From HXMU1420-2 sp040830545 (GTDB lineage: Bacteria; Pseudomonadota; Alphaproteobacteria; Rhodobacterales; Rhodobacteraceae), in contig JBFOMB010000057.1 of the NCBI GenBank assembly GCA_040830545.1, positions 1 to 56,105 on the forward strand: DNA of 56,105 bases. Direction: 5' to 3'. Below the pieces are notes generated by a model. The model saw only the letters and a list, made by a program, of their open reading frames with translations. It was not told the DNA's origin and searched no databases. Numbering within the stretch: the first letter of the stretch is position 1; every line of letters starts with the position of its first letter. Of the stretch, positions 25,812-33,542 are shown piece by piece. The position numbers were made by a program, and so were the translations under genes.

Positions 25812-26397
25812 ACTGCGCCGTACGCTGCTGTGGCAGCAGACCACTTATATCGAGGGTTGGAAGGCACCCGCAGAACCCACGCTGCTGGTTGCCGCCATGG
25901 CGATCATCAAGAACCCGTGGTTCGGGCGGGGACACGTGGAGAACCTGCGCCCCGAGATCATGGAGCAGGGCCCGGAACTGGGCGCGTTGTTGACCAAGAT
26001 GATCCTGGACGTCACGGGTGAACGGATCGAAGGCTACGGCAAAGCCTCCATCGTCGGTATGGGGGGCGAGATCGAACATGCACAGGCGCTGACCCACACG
26101 CTGCATTTCGGCAACCAGTTCCGCGATGCGGTGGGGGCCAAGACCTACCTGGCGTTCACCAACACGCGCGGGGCGGCGGGCTGTTCGCTGATGATCCCGT
26201 TGATGGACAAACACGATGCAGGCCGGCGGTCGCATTATCAGACGATCCACACCTCGGTGATGGACGCCCCGGCAGAGGACGAGATTGTCATGGCGCTGGG
26301 CGCATCCGTAGGCGGGCACCCAAACCATCGGATTGGCGATCGGTACGAGGACCTGCGCGAGATGGGCCGTGACGTGGACAATCCGGCGGGGGTCTGA
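25801..26397 (+). CDS. DUF1185 (AA_synth) family protein
   Basis: A 198-residue protein of the 'amino acid synthesis' family (PF06684 by pattern): EGWKAPAEPTLLVAAMAIIKNPWFGRG, ASIVGMGGEIEHAQALTHTLHFGNQFRDAVGA and HYQTIHTSVMDAPAEDEIVMALGASVGG. The family's biochemical role is not established, but members often sit beside flavin monooxygenase genes, so a supporting or catalytic role in the same pathway is likely. The ATG lies inside the end of the LLM gene. Its stop overlaps the next start by one base (TGATG). Confidence 0.88.
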   Translation: MPIELRRTLLWQQTTYIEGWKAPAEPTLLVAAMAIIKNPWFGRGHVENLRPEIMEQGPELGALLTKMILDVTGERIEGYGKASIVGMGGEIEHAQALTHTLHFGNQFRDAVGAKTYLAFTNTRGAAGCSLMIPLMDKHDAGRRSHYQTIHTSVMDAPAEDEIVMALGASVGGHPNHRIGDRYEDLREMGRDVDNPAGV

Positions 26398-27194
26398 TGG
26401 CGGTCTCAAAGGACGGCACGGTTTATGACCTGACGGGTCCGGTTGATGCGCCGGTGGTGGTGCTGATCCACGGGCTGGGCATGAACCGCGACATCACCTG
26501 GCGCGGCATCGCGCCGGTTCTGGCAAAGCGGTATCGCGTGTTGACCTATGACCTGTGTGGTCACGGCGAAACGGTGGTGCCGACTGCGCCTGTCAACCTG
26601 ACGCTGCTGTCCGAACAGGTGATCGCGCTGATGGACGAGTTGGACATTGCCCGCGCGGCCTTGGTCGGCTTTTCGCTGGGTGGGATGATCAACCGGCGTT
26701 GCGCGATGGACCATCCGTCGCGCGTGTCAGCCCTGGGCGTGTTGAACTCGCCGCATGAACGTGGGGAAGAACAACAGAAACTGGTCGAAGCCCGCGCGCG
26801 TGATACGGCGGCGGGTGGCCCCGGGGCGACCATCGACGCAACCCTGGCCCGCTGGTTCACGCCAGCGTATCTGACGGGTCATGCGGACGTTGTGGAAGAG
26901 GTGCGCCAGATCGTTTTGGCCAATGACCACGCCAACTATGCAGCGCACCGGCAGGTTCTGGCGGAGGGGGTGGTGGAGCTGATCCGCCCGACGCCGCCGA
27001 TCACGCATCCAACACTGGTGATGACCTGCGAGCATGACAGCGGGTCCACCCCGGCCATGAGCCACGGCATCGCGGCAGAGATCGAAGGGGCGAAGACCAT
27101 GATCGTGCCGGACCTGCAGCATCTGGGCCTGATTGAACAGCCGGACCTGTTTACCGCTCCGTTATTGGAGTTTTTGGCCCAAGCGGCCCAATGA
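26397..27194 (+). CDS. Alpha/beta-hydrolase
   Basis: A 265-residue alpha/beta-hydrolase fold enzyme. The oxyanion strand is VVLIHGLGMN, the nucleophile elbow GFSLGGM holds the catalytic Ser, and the likely acid and His are in CEHDSG and LQHLGLIEQP. It resembles the 3-oxoadipate enol-lactonase and RutD group. In the cluster it may hydrolyse an ester, lactone or carbamate produced after oxygenation. One-base overlap with DUF1185 and 10 bases before the ThDP-enzyme gene. Confidence 0.88.
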   Translation: MAVSKDGTVYDLTGPVDAPVVVLIHGLGMNRDITWRGIAPVLAKRYRVLTYDLCGHGETVVPTAPVNLTLLSEQVIALMDELDIARAALVGFSLGGMINRRCAMDHPSRVSALGVLNSPHERGEEQQKLVEARARDTAAGGPGATIDATLARWFTPAYLTGHADVVEEVRQIVLANDHANYAAHRQVLAEGVVELIRPTPPITHPTLVMTCEHDSGSTPAMSHGIAAEIEGAKTMIVPDLQHLGLIEQPDLFTAPLLEFLAQAAQ

Positions 27195-27204
27195 AGGACA
27201 TAAC

Positions 27205-28893
27205 ATGACCCTGATGACCGGCGGCCAGGCCGCAATCGAAGCGCTGAAGGCCGAAGGCGTGACACACGTGTTCGGCCTGATCGGGTCCGCCACGATGGAG
27301 ATGTTTGACGCGCTATACGACGCGGAAGGCATCCAATTCATCGGCATTCACGATGAACGCACCGGCACACACATGGCTGACGGTTTCGCCCGGATGAGCG
27401 GGCAGGCGGGTGTGGTGCTGGCTGGGCAGAACGGGCCGGGGGCAACGAACCTCGTGACCGGCCTGGCGCAGGCCAAGGCGGCCTATTCCCCGGTCGTGTC
27501 CATCGCCGGGGCACTGGCCAGCGCGCATGTCTACCGCGATGCGTTTCAAGAGGTGGATCAGGACGCGCTGTTCAAACCGATCACCAAGAAGACGTGGACC
27601 GTGCCCTCCGCTGACCGCGTGCCAGAAATGTTTCGCGAGGCGTTTCGCACAGCACTGGCCCCGCGTCGTGGGCCGGTGCAGGTGAACCTGCCGCGTGACG
27701 TGTTGGCGGCGCAGGCGGAGTATCCACCGTTTCAAACCCCGTCTGAGTACCGCGCCTGGTCCGCCCCCGCCGGGTCACCAGCGGCGATCACGCAAGCGGC
27801 GCAGATACTGGCGGGGGCTGTGCGACCTGTCATTGTCACTGGTGGCGGGATCAAGAACACAGGCGGTGCGGATCAGGCGCTGGCGCTGGCCGAGGCATTG
27901 AATTGCCCGCTGGTGACCGCCCCGGGCCATGGGGACGCTGTGCCGTTTGGCCATCCGTTGAACGCCGGTCAAATGGGGCCGCGCGGCAATGCTGTTGCGT
28001 CGCGCTTGGTGAAAGAGGCGGATGTGATCCTGGCGCTGGGCACGCGATTGGGCTTCAACTCTACCTTCTACAGCTATGACAACATCAACCGGGATGCCGC
28101 GATCATCCACGTGGAGCTGGAGCCGACTGCCATTGGCCGCTACTTCCCTGTTGCGCTGGGTATTCAGGCGGACGCGCGGATGGCAGCGGATCAACTGCGC
28201 GATGCCTTGCAGAAAATCGCGGACCGCAAACTGGCCGAGACCTGGACCGAAGGGTTCAAAGCAGATCGCGCGGCCTATCTGTCAAAACGGGACGCGGATG
28301 CGGACACGGGCACACTGCCGATCCAGCCCTCGGGCCTGTTCAAAACACTGCGGAGGGTGCTGCCCGAAGACGTCGCCGTGACCATGGATGCGGGCACGCT
28401 GTGCCTGCAGGCCACCGATGCGCTGAACTACCACACGCCCAAAAGCCTGTTCACGCCGCTCGATTTCGGGCTGGTCGGGTTTTCCTTTGCTTGTGCGCTG
28501 GGCCTGAAACTGGCCGCACCCGAGCGTCCGGTGGTCAGCTTCATGGGCGATGGCGGGTTCGGCATGACCGTCTCGGAACTGAGCACTGCCGTGGATTATG
28601 GCATCAACACTGTGACCGTTGTCATGAACAACAAATGCTGGGGCGCGGAAAAGGCCTATCAACGGGACTTTTTCAACGGGCGCTACATCGGTGCGGACGT
28701 GTCGAGCCCACCGTTTGACAAGCTGGCAGAACTCTACGGTGCCAAGGGTTACAAGGCCGACACGCTGGATCAGGTGGCGGGCGCGCTGGAAGATGCGCTG
28801 GAATGTGGGAAGCCCGCGGTGATTGATGTCAGCGTCGATCCGGCGGCGCTGTATTCCTTCCGCCGAGACAGTTTCAAGCATCGGGGTGGCTGA
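27205..28893 (+). CDS. Thiamine-diphosphate-dependent enzyme (acetolactate synthase/Xsc-like)
   Basis: A 562-residue ThDP enzyme with the three-domain order of the acetolactate-synthase group: N-terminal PYR domain with the catalytic Glu in HDERTGTHMADGFARMSG near residue 50; a central domain; and a PP domain with the ThDP-Mg motif GDGGFGMTVSELSTAVDYGINTVTVVMNN near residue 449. It is also like sulfoacetaldehyde acetyltransferase, but no phosphotransacetylase or sulfonate genes are nearby, so the substrate (a 2-oxo acid, or an aldehyde/acyl transfer) is open. Start at 27205 (MTLMTGGQAAIEALKAEG) is at the usual family position; the frame upstream lies inside the hydrolase gene. Confidence 0.89.
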   Translation: MTLMTGGQAAIEALKAEGVTHVFGLIGSATMEMFDALYDAEGIQFIGIHDERTGTHMADGFARMSGQAGVVLAGQNGPGATNLVTGLAQAKAAYSPVVSIAGALASAHVYRDAFQEVDQDALFKPITKKTWTVPSADRVPEMFREAFRTALAPRRGPVQVNLPRDVLAAQAEYPPFQTPSEYRAWSAPAGSPAAITQAAQILAGAVRPVIVTGGGIKNTGGADQALALAEALNCPLVTAPGHGDAVPFGHPLNAGQMGPRGNAVASRLVKEADVILALGTRLGFNSTFYSYDNINRDAAIIHVELEPTAIGRYFPVALGIQADARMAADQLRDALQKIADRKLAETWTEGFKADRAAYLSKRDADADTGTLPIQPSGLFKTLRRVLPEDVAVTMDAGTLCLQATDALNYHTPKSLFTPLDFGLVGFSFACALGLKLAAPERPVVSFMGDGGFGMTVSELSTAVDYGINTVTVVMNNKCWGAEKAYQRDFFNGRYIGADVSSPPFDKLAELYGAKGYKADTLDQVAGALEDALECGKPAVIDVSVDPAALYSFRRDSFKHRGG

Positions 28894-28896
28894 ACG

Positions 28897-29259
28897 ATGA
28901 CGGAGTATCCGCACACACAGGCGCAGCGAGAGACCGACGACTGGAATCCGGTGTGGGACCTGATGGCTGAAATGGACCCGGATTATCTGGAGGCGTTTCT
29001 CGCCTTCCGCTCGGTTCCGCAGAAACAGGGCCCGCTGCCGCAGAAGACCAAAGAACTGATCATGATCGCGATAAACGCGGCGACCACCCACCTCTGGGCA
29101 CCCGGTGTAAGGCGGCATACGCAGAACGCTTTGCGTGCGGGGGCGACGAAGGAGGAAATCCTTGAGGTCCTGCAACTGACGTCGATCATTGGCGTGCATT
29201 CGATGACGATGGCCGCGCCAATTCTGGCTGAGGAACTTGCCAAAGCAGAGGGCGATTGA
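28897..29259 (+). CDS. Carboxymuconolactone-decarboxylase-like protein without cysteines
   Basis: A 120-residue AhpD/CMD-fold protein (PDYLEAFLAFRSVPQKQGPLPQKTKELIMIAINAATTHLWAPGVRRHTQNALRAGATKEEILEVLQLTSIIG). The His of the family is kept (RRHTQNAL), but the CxxC redox pair of AhpD peroxidases is absent, so it is not a thiol peroxidase; a decarboxylase or lactone-isomerase type function is more plausible. Three bases after the ThDP-enzyme gene, so cotranscribed. Confidence 0.85.
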   Translation: MTEYPHTQAQRETDDWNPVWDLMAEMDPDYLEAFLAFRSVPQKQGPLPQKTKELIMIAINAATTHLWAPGVRRHTQNALRAGATKEEILEVLQLTSIIGVHSMTMAAPILAEELAKAEGD

Positions 29260-29355
29260 AGCCCGGTTCGGTCAGCGATTTCGGGGATCGGGATACCACT
29301 GGGCCCTGATGCACCCTATCTCTGGTCCAAGGATGCCAAGCGGGAAGGATCACAG

Positions 29356-30201
29356 ATGTACAAGGAAGCATTGAAAGCAGGCGGCAACGCTGTTGTCACC
29401 GGCGCGGCCAGCGGGGTCGGACGTGTTGCCGCTCTGCGCTACGCACAGGCCGGGCTGGGCGTGGTGCTGGCGGATTTGGCCGGGGATAAGCTGGACGAGG
29501 CCGTGGCAGAGGTTCGGGCCGCTGCGCAGGATGGCGCGACGGTTATGGGTGTGCCGACGGATGTGTCCAGCGATGCGGATGTTGCGGCATTGGCGGACGT
29601 GGCCTTTGATGCAGGGCCGGTGGCGGTCCTGATGAACAATGCAGGCATCGGTCGTCCGACCACGACAACAGGCGACATGGAAAACTGGCAGCGCATGTTC
29701 GACGTCAATTTCATGGGCGTGCTGCGTGGTTTGCAGGCGTTTGTTCCACGGATGATCGAAGCTGAACGACCCGCCGTGGTTGTGAACACTGGCTCGAAAC
29801 AAGGGATCACGACCCCGCCCGGCAATCCCGGCTACAACATGACCAAGGCCGCCGTGAAAGTGCTGACCGAGCAATTGGCTCACGAGCTGCGCGAGGCCGG
29901 GGCACCGATTTCCGCGCATTTGTTTGTGCCGGGCTTCACGTACACCGGCATGATTGCGTCGTTCCTCCCGGAAAAACCTGCTGCAGCGTGGACCAGTGAG
30001 CAGACGGTGGGTTACTTCCTGAGCCGGATGGCGAAGGGCGATTTCTACATCTTGTGCCCGGACAACGACGTGGACGAACAACGCGACGCACGCCGGGCAA
30101 CCTGGGCTGCGATGGACGTGGCAGAGAATCGCCCGGCGCTGTCGCGCTGGCATCCCGAATACAAGGATGCGTTTGCGGCTTTTGAGAAGGGTGAAGGCTG
30201 A
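29356..30201 (+). CDS. Short-chain dehydrogenase/reductase
   Basis: A 281-residue classical SDR. The nucleotide motif is TGAASGVG (residues 15-22), NNAG lies near residue 95, the catalytic Ser is in VVNTGSKQG, and YNMTK gives the Tyr-Lys pair. It oxidises or reduces an alcohol/carbonyl in the pathway with NAD(P)H. It follows the CMD-like gene by 96 bases, with AAGGA before the ATG. It could belong to the same transcript or have its own promoter. It is the last gene before a convergent region. Confidence 0.88.
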   Translation: MYKEALKAGGNAVVTGAASGVGRVAALRYAQAGLGVVLADLAGDKLDEAVAEVRAAAQDGATVMGVPTDVSSDADVAALADVAFDAGPVAVLMNNAGIGRPTTTTGDMENWQRMFDVNFMGVLRGLQAFVPRMIEAERPAVVVNTGSKQGITTPPGNPGYNMTKAAVKVLTEQLAHELREAGAPISAHLFVPGFTYTGMIASFLPEKPAAAWTSEQTVGYFLSRMAKGDFYILCPDNDVDEQRDARRATWAAMDVAENRPALSRWHPEYKDAFAAFEKGEG

Positions 30202-30419
30202 GACGGTTCCGGCAATTAGAACATTGCGCGGAATCAAGGGCCTCTGGCCCGCCGCGCATCGCCGGGCCGCCCCACGGTACGGCGATTTGGCTGGCGAAAA
30301 TTTGTGCTAGTGAGGTTGCACGGAATGGGCTGGCATAAAGCGAGTCACTGAAAGGTTGGTTCGCCGCACCGCAGCCCGTCGATGCGCGGCTTTTCGCAAA
30401 AACTGAAGCCGCCTAATTC

Positions 30420-30659
30420 TCAGAATGCCTTGAACGTCATTGTCGTCAGCGACCGCTCGATATCCGGAATCTTCAGCAGGCGGTCGTTGATGTATTTGCC
30501 CACGTCTTCCTCAGCCGGGATGTAGAGTTTCATCAGCAGGTCATATTCGCCACTGGTGGAATAGAGTTCGGAGTGAATCTCGCTCAGCGCGATGTTCTCG
30601 GCGACCTTGTAGGTCGACCCGGGCTTGCAGCGGATCTGGATGAAAACACAGGTGGACAT
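30420..30659 (-). CDS. Stand-alone Lrp/AsnC ligand-binding (RAM) domain protein
   Basis: A 79-residue protein that contains only the alpha-beta ligand domain of Lrp/AsnC regulators (FIQIRCKPGSTYKVAENIALSEIHSELYSTSGEYDLLMKLYIPAEEDVGKYINDRLLKIPDIERSLTTMTFKAF). The DNA-binding helix-turn-helix is missing. Such proteins can bind amino acids and modulate partner Lrp proteins. The start at 30659 (MSTCVFIQI) fits the domain; the longer frame to 30758 would cross into the leader of hisB. Divergent from hisB, with 117 bases between starts, an attractive spot for amino-acid-linked control. Confidence 0.86.
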   Translation of the reverse strand: MSTCVFIQIRCKPGSTYKVAENIALSEIHSELYSTSGEYDLLMKLYIPAEEDVGKYINDRLLKIPDIERSLTTMTFKAF

Positions 30660-30776
30660 GGGTGACCTTCGATACGTGTGACGCAACGCTGTCACAACGG
30701 CCAAGGGCTTGCAAGACCCGGCTTGGCGTTCTGTTATCACCAGCGTATTGAGGCGCAAACAGCAAGGATCGGCAAC

Positions 30777-31364
30777 ATGCGCACAGCCAGGGTAGAACGG
30801 GCGACAAGCGAAACCCAGATCGCGGTCGAGGTCAATCTGGACGGCACGGGCCAGTTTTCGTCAGAGACCGGGATCGGCTTCTTTGACCATATGCTGGAGC
30901 AGTTGGCGCGTCATTCGCTGATGGACCTGACCGTGGTGGCCAAAGGTGATCTGCATATCGACGACCACCATACCGTCGAAGACACCGGCATTGCGTTGGG
31001 ACAGGCGATGACGCAGGCGCTGGGCGACAAGAAGGGCATCGTGCGCTATGGGTCCTGCCTGTTGCCGATGGATGACGCGCAGGTGCGTGCGGCGCTGGAC
31101 CTTAGCGGGCGGCCATTCCTTGTGTGGAATGTGGACATGCCCTCGGCCAAGATCGGGACGTTTGACACGGAACTGGTGCGCGAGTTCTTTCAGGCGCTGA
31201 GCACCCATGGCGGCATCACGCTGCATGTGGACCGGCTGCACGGGTTTAACAGCCACCATATTGCTGAGGCAGCGTTCAAGGCCGTGGCGCGCAGTTTGCG
31301 CGTTGCGCTGGAAACCGACCCGCGCAAGGCGGACGCGATCCCCTCCACCAAAGGGATGCTTTGA
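30777..31364 (+). CDS. hisB: Imidazoleglycerol-phosphate dehydratase HisB
   Basis: A 195-residue enzyme of histidine biosynthesis (step 6): imidazoleglycerol phosphate to imidazoleacetol phosphate. Manganese-binding His clusters are visible: FFDHMLEQLARHSLMD, DDHHTVEDTGIALGQA, and HGFNSHHIAEAAFKAVAR. The length is typical of a monofunctional HisB. The start at 30777 (MRTARVERATSETQ) is preferred; the upstream frame lacks similarity. It heads the his genes here; hisH follows after 142 bases that contain a 20-base palindrome. Confidence 0.96.
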   Translation: MRTARVERATSETQIAVEVNLDGTGQFSSETGIGFFDHMLEQLARHSLMDLTVVAKGDLHIDDHHTVEDTGIALGQAMTQALGDKKGIVRYGSCLLPMDDAQVRAALDLSGRPFLVWNVDMPSAKIGTFDTELVREFFQALSTHGGITLHVDRLHGFNSHHIAEAAFKAVARSLRVALETDPRKADAIPSTKGML

Positions 31365-31374
31365 GAGGGGGGAG

Positions 31375-31394
31375 CGGAATTATCCATAATTCCG
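31375..31394. promoter_or_regulatory. Perfect palindrome between hisB and hisH
   Basis: Arms CGGAATTAT and ATAATTCCG (9 bp each) flank a 2-base centre. The AT-rich core and the absence of a T tract favour a dimeric regulator site over a terminator. The hisB-hisH gap is otherwise without features. Confidence 0.6.
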
Positions 31395-31506
31395 GTGCGA
31401 TTTCGTTGACGTAATCGCCGTCGCGTGCGGTGCAGTGTTGTGGCCCCTTGGCAAGCGGTTCGATCCCTCCTACGACAGCCCTGATCCATCCCAGAGCGGA
31501 GCCCCC

Positions 31507-32145
31507 ATGCTGACGGCCATCATCGACTATGAAAGCGGCAACCTGCATTCCGCGCAGAAGGCGTTCGAGCGGATGGCGGATGAGGTCGGGGCAGGGGAGG
31601 TCACCGTGACCTCGGACGCGGACGTTGTGGCCCGCGCCGACCGGATCGTCCTGCCCGGGGACGGTGCATTCCCCGCGTGTGCTGCCGCGCTGCGGGGGCG
31701 GTCGGGGCTTTATGATGCGCTGCGCGAGGCGGTCGAAGAGCGCGGGCGCCCGTTCCTGGGCATCTGTGTCGGCATGCAGTTGATGGCAACGCTGGGGCGG
31801 GAATACGAGGACACTGACGGACTGGGCTGGATCGCTGGTGAGGTGGTGCGGATCATGCCCGGGGATTCGTCACTGAAAGTGCCGCACATGGGGTGGAACG
31901 ACCTGGTGCTGGATGCAGAGCACCCTGTATTCGACGGCATCGAAACCGGCGCGCATACCTATTTTGTGCATTCCTATCATTTTCGTGTGGAAAACCCGGC
32001 AGAGCGGTTGGCGCATGTGGATTATGCGGGTGACGTGACTGCCGTCATTGGCCGCGACACGATGTTGGGCATGCAGTTTCATCCGGAGAAAAGCCAGCAG
32101 GCCGGGTTGCAGATGATCGCGAATTTTCTGCGTTGGCGGCCCTGA
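31507..32145 (+). CDS. hisH: Imidazole glycerol phosphate synthase glutaminase subunit HisH
   Basis: A 212-residue class I glutamine amidotransferase. Cys87 is the nucleophile in FLGICVGMQLM, and the His/Glu pair lies in GMQFHPEKSQ near the C-terminus. It releases ammonia for HisF to make IGP and AICAR. The start at 31507 (MLTAIIDYESGNLHS) is the classic HisH opening. Its stop codon abuts the stop of the convergent dienelactone-hydrolase gene with no base between. Confidence 0.95.
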   Translation: MLTAIIDYESGNLHSAQKAFERMADEVGAGEVTVTSDADVVARADRIVLPGDGAFPACAAALRGRSGLYDALREAVEERGRPFLGICVGMQLMATLGREYEDTDGLGWIAGEVVRIMPGDSSLKVPHMGWNDLVLDAEHPVFDGIETGAHTYFVHSYHFRVENPAERLAHVDYAGDVTAVIGRDTMLGMQFHPEKSQQAGLQMIANFLRWRP

Positions 32146-32961
32146 TCACGCTTGTAGCAGCAAGCGCTGCCTGAAAAACGCGATAATCTCGTCCTTTGCT
32201 TGCATGGTCGCAGACCCTGCGGCGTCCTCCAGATGTGTGGTCACAACGGAATGCGGCGTTGGGACATGGGTGGCGGTGAAGGGCGGTACTTGTTTGTTTG
32301 CGGCTGAATCTGGCAGCACGCGGCCATCAAACCGGTCTCCAAGAGCCTCTTGATAGGCAGCAAACCGCTGCGCCCGGCAAAAGTGATCCCCGGCAAAGCG
32401 ATAGGCCAACACAGTCAGGTCATCCTGTACTAACCGCGAACGCACGGCAGCGGCCTCTTCCGGTGGGCTTTCGATTTGATCAGGCGCATCAAGCGGCAGG
32501 GAGGGTTGTGCCAGCACGGGGGCCAGAACCGATGGTTCCAGCGTCATGCTCAATGCGAAATTGCCGGTGAAACACATGCCTATGGCGCCAACGCCGGGTC
32601 CGCCAGCCTCGGAGTGGGCCAACACTGCCAATGCGCGCAGCCATTGCGTGACGGGGCTCGACCCACTACCGGCAAAGGCGCGGAATTCTGCGCTGACACA
32701 GGCCTTCTGAAACACCTTGGCGCCGTCCTCGGCACTAGGAGCGACACCGTCCTGCCCAAAGAGGGATGGCATGTAGACCGTAAACCCCGCCTCAACCACC
32801 CAGCGGGCGAACCGCGCGACCTCGGGGATCAGGCCGGGCATTTCGTGCATCACGATCACGGCGGGGCCCGTGCCTTGAACGTAGACGCGTTTTTCGATGT
32901 CGTTGAGCGTGATTGAACGTTGGGTGAAGTCGGTGAGCGGGTCTTTGGGAAGCTGGGTCAT
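32146..32961 (-). CDS. Dienelactone hydrolase family protein
   Basis: A 271-residue alpha/beta hydrolase. The nucleophile elbow GMCFTGN carries Cys instead of Ser, as in dienelactone hydrolases, and VIVMHEMPGLIPEVARFARWVVEAGFTVYMPSLFGQDG is the family start. The family opens dienelactones in aromatic degradation or hydrolyses related esters. Divergent from the HxlR regulator, whose candidate sites lie between the two starts. It splits the his genes but is on the other strand. Confidence 0.88.
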   Translation of the reverse strand: MTQLPKDPLTDFTQRSITLNDIEKRVYVQGTGPAVIVMHEMPGLIPEVARFARWVVEAGFTVYMPSLFGQDGVAPSAEDGAKVFQKACVSAEFRAFAGSGSSPVTQWLRALAVLAHSEAGGPGVGAIGMCFTGNFALSMTLEPSVLAPVLAQPSLPLDAPDQIESPPEEAAAVRSRLVQDDLTVLAYRFAGDHFCRAQRFAAYQEALGDRFDGRVLPDSAANKQVPPFTATHVPTPHSVVTTHLEDAAGSATMQAKDEIIAFFRQRLLLQA

Positions 32962-32974
32962 GATGCAATCTCGA

Positions 32975-33037
32975 ATCTGATACCGGATTTTGAACTCAGA
33001 TACAGGTGCGCTATCTGATACCGGATGTCAAACTCAG
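32975..33037. promoter_or_regulatory. Two direct repeats between DLH and HxlR genes, candidate HxlR sites
   Basis: A 25-base unit that begins ATCTGATACCGGAT and ends ACTCAG occurs at 32975-32999 and 33013-33037, with centres 38 bases apart and three mismatches. The first copy also closes with ATCTGA...TCAGAT symmetry. The second copy contains the HxlR start codon, so a bound protein could block both divergent genes. Assignment to HxlR is inferred from position. Confidence 0.6.
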
Positions 33038-33501
33038 CCTCTCCCCTCCCGCCCTCTACCCGTCGCCGCGCATTGGTGCCCAAGGAAGATTGCCCGATGG
33101 CGCGCGCCGCAGAATTGCTGGGCGACCGTTGGACGTTGTTGGTCCTGCGCGAAGCTTTTTATGGCGTGCAGCGATATGACGACATGCGCGCGGACCTCGG
33201 TGCACCGCGGTCAATGTTGACCGACCGGCTGAACAAGCTGGTGAAGCGCGGGTTGATGCAACGCCGGGCCTACCAGGACCCGGGGGACCGGCCGAGGCAG
33301 GCGTATGTGTTGACGCAAAAGGGGAAGGATCTGGCCCTGACGCTCATTGCGATCACGCAATGGGGGGAGGATCACGTACTAAATGGACCTGCCCCGGTGC
33401 AAGTTGTGGACCGGCAAACGGGTCAGCGGCTGCGGGTGGAACTGGTTGATGAAAACGGCGAGATAGCCGACCTGCGCAATGCGGTGCTTTCAAAGGTCTG
33501 A
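33025..33501 (+). CDS. HxlR-family transcriptional regulator
   Basis: A 158-residue winged-helix regulator. The conserved entry CPMARAAELLGDRWTLLVLREAFYGVQRYDDMRADLGAPRSMLTDRLNKLVKRGLM holds the HxlR signature and a Cys that senses electrophiles or oxidants in some family members. The gene is divergent from the dienelactone-hydrolase gene, probably its target. Start uncertainty: the ATG at 33025 has no clear ribosome site, but a later start would remove the conserved Cys. Confidence 0.89.
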   Translation: MSNSASPLPPSTRRRALVPKEDCPMARAAELLGDRWTLLVLREAFYGVQRYDDMRADLGAPRSMLTDRLNKLVKRGLMQRRAYQDPGDRPRQAYVLTQKGKDLALTLIAITQWGEDHVLNGPAPVQVVDRQTGQRLRVELVDENGEIADLRNAVLSKV

Positions 33502-33502
33502 A

Positions 33503-33530
33503 GGTGAGGGCGCTGTGATCTGCCCTCACC
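33503..33530. terminator. Hairpin between convergent HxlR and DUF2147 genes
   Basis: A 9-bp perfect stem (GGTGAGGGC / GCCCTCACC) with a 10-base loop begins two bases after the HxlR stop. There is no T tract, so it may stop transcripts weakly or stabilise their 3' ends on both strands. Confidence 0.5.
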
Positions 33531-33542
33531 GATGCTCAAAGT

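Noticed and set aside
27205..28893. Sulfoacetaldehyde acetyltransferase (Xsc)
   Set aside because: Similarity is at superfamily level by eye, and the usual partners (pta, taurine or sulfonate genes) are missing.
22657..30201. Rut pyrimidine-degradation operon
   Set aside because: Only the reductase/monooxygenase/hydrolase trio is comparable; RutB isochorismatase-like, RutC and RutE-like genes are absent while ALDH, ThDP enzyme and DUF1185 are extra.
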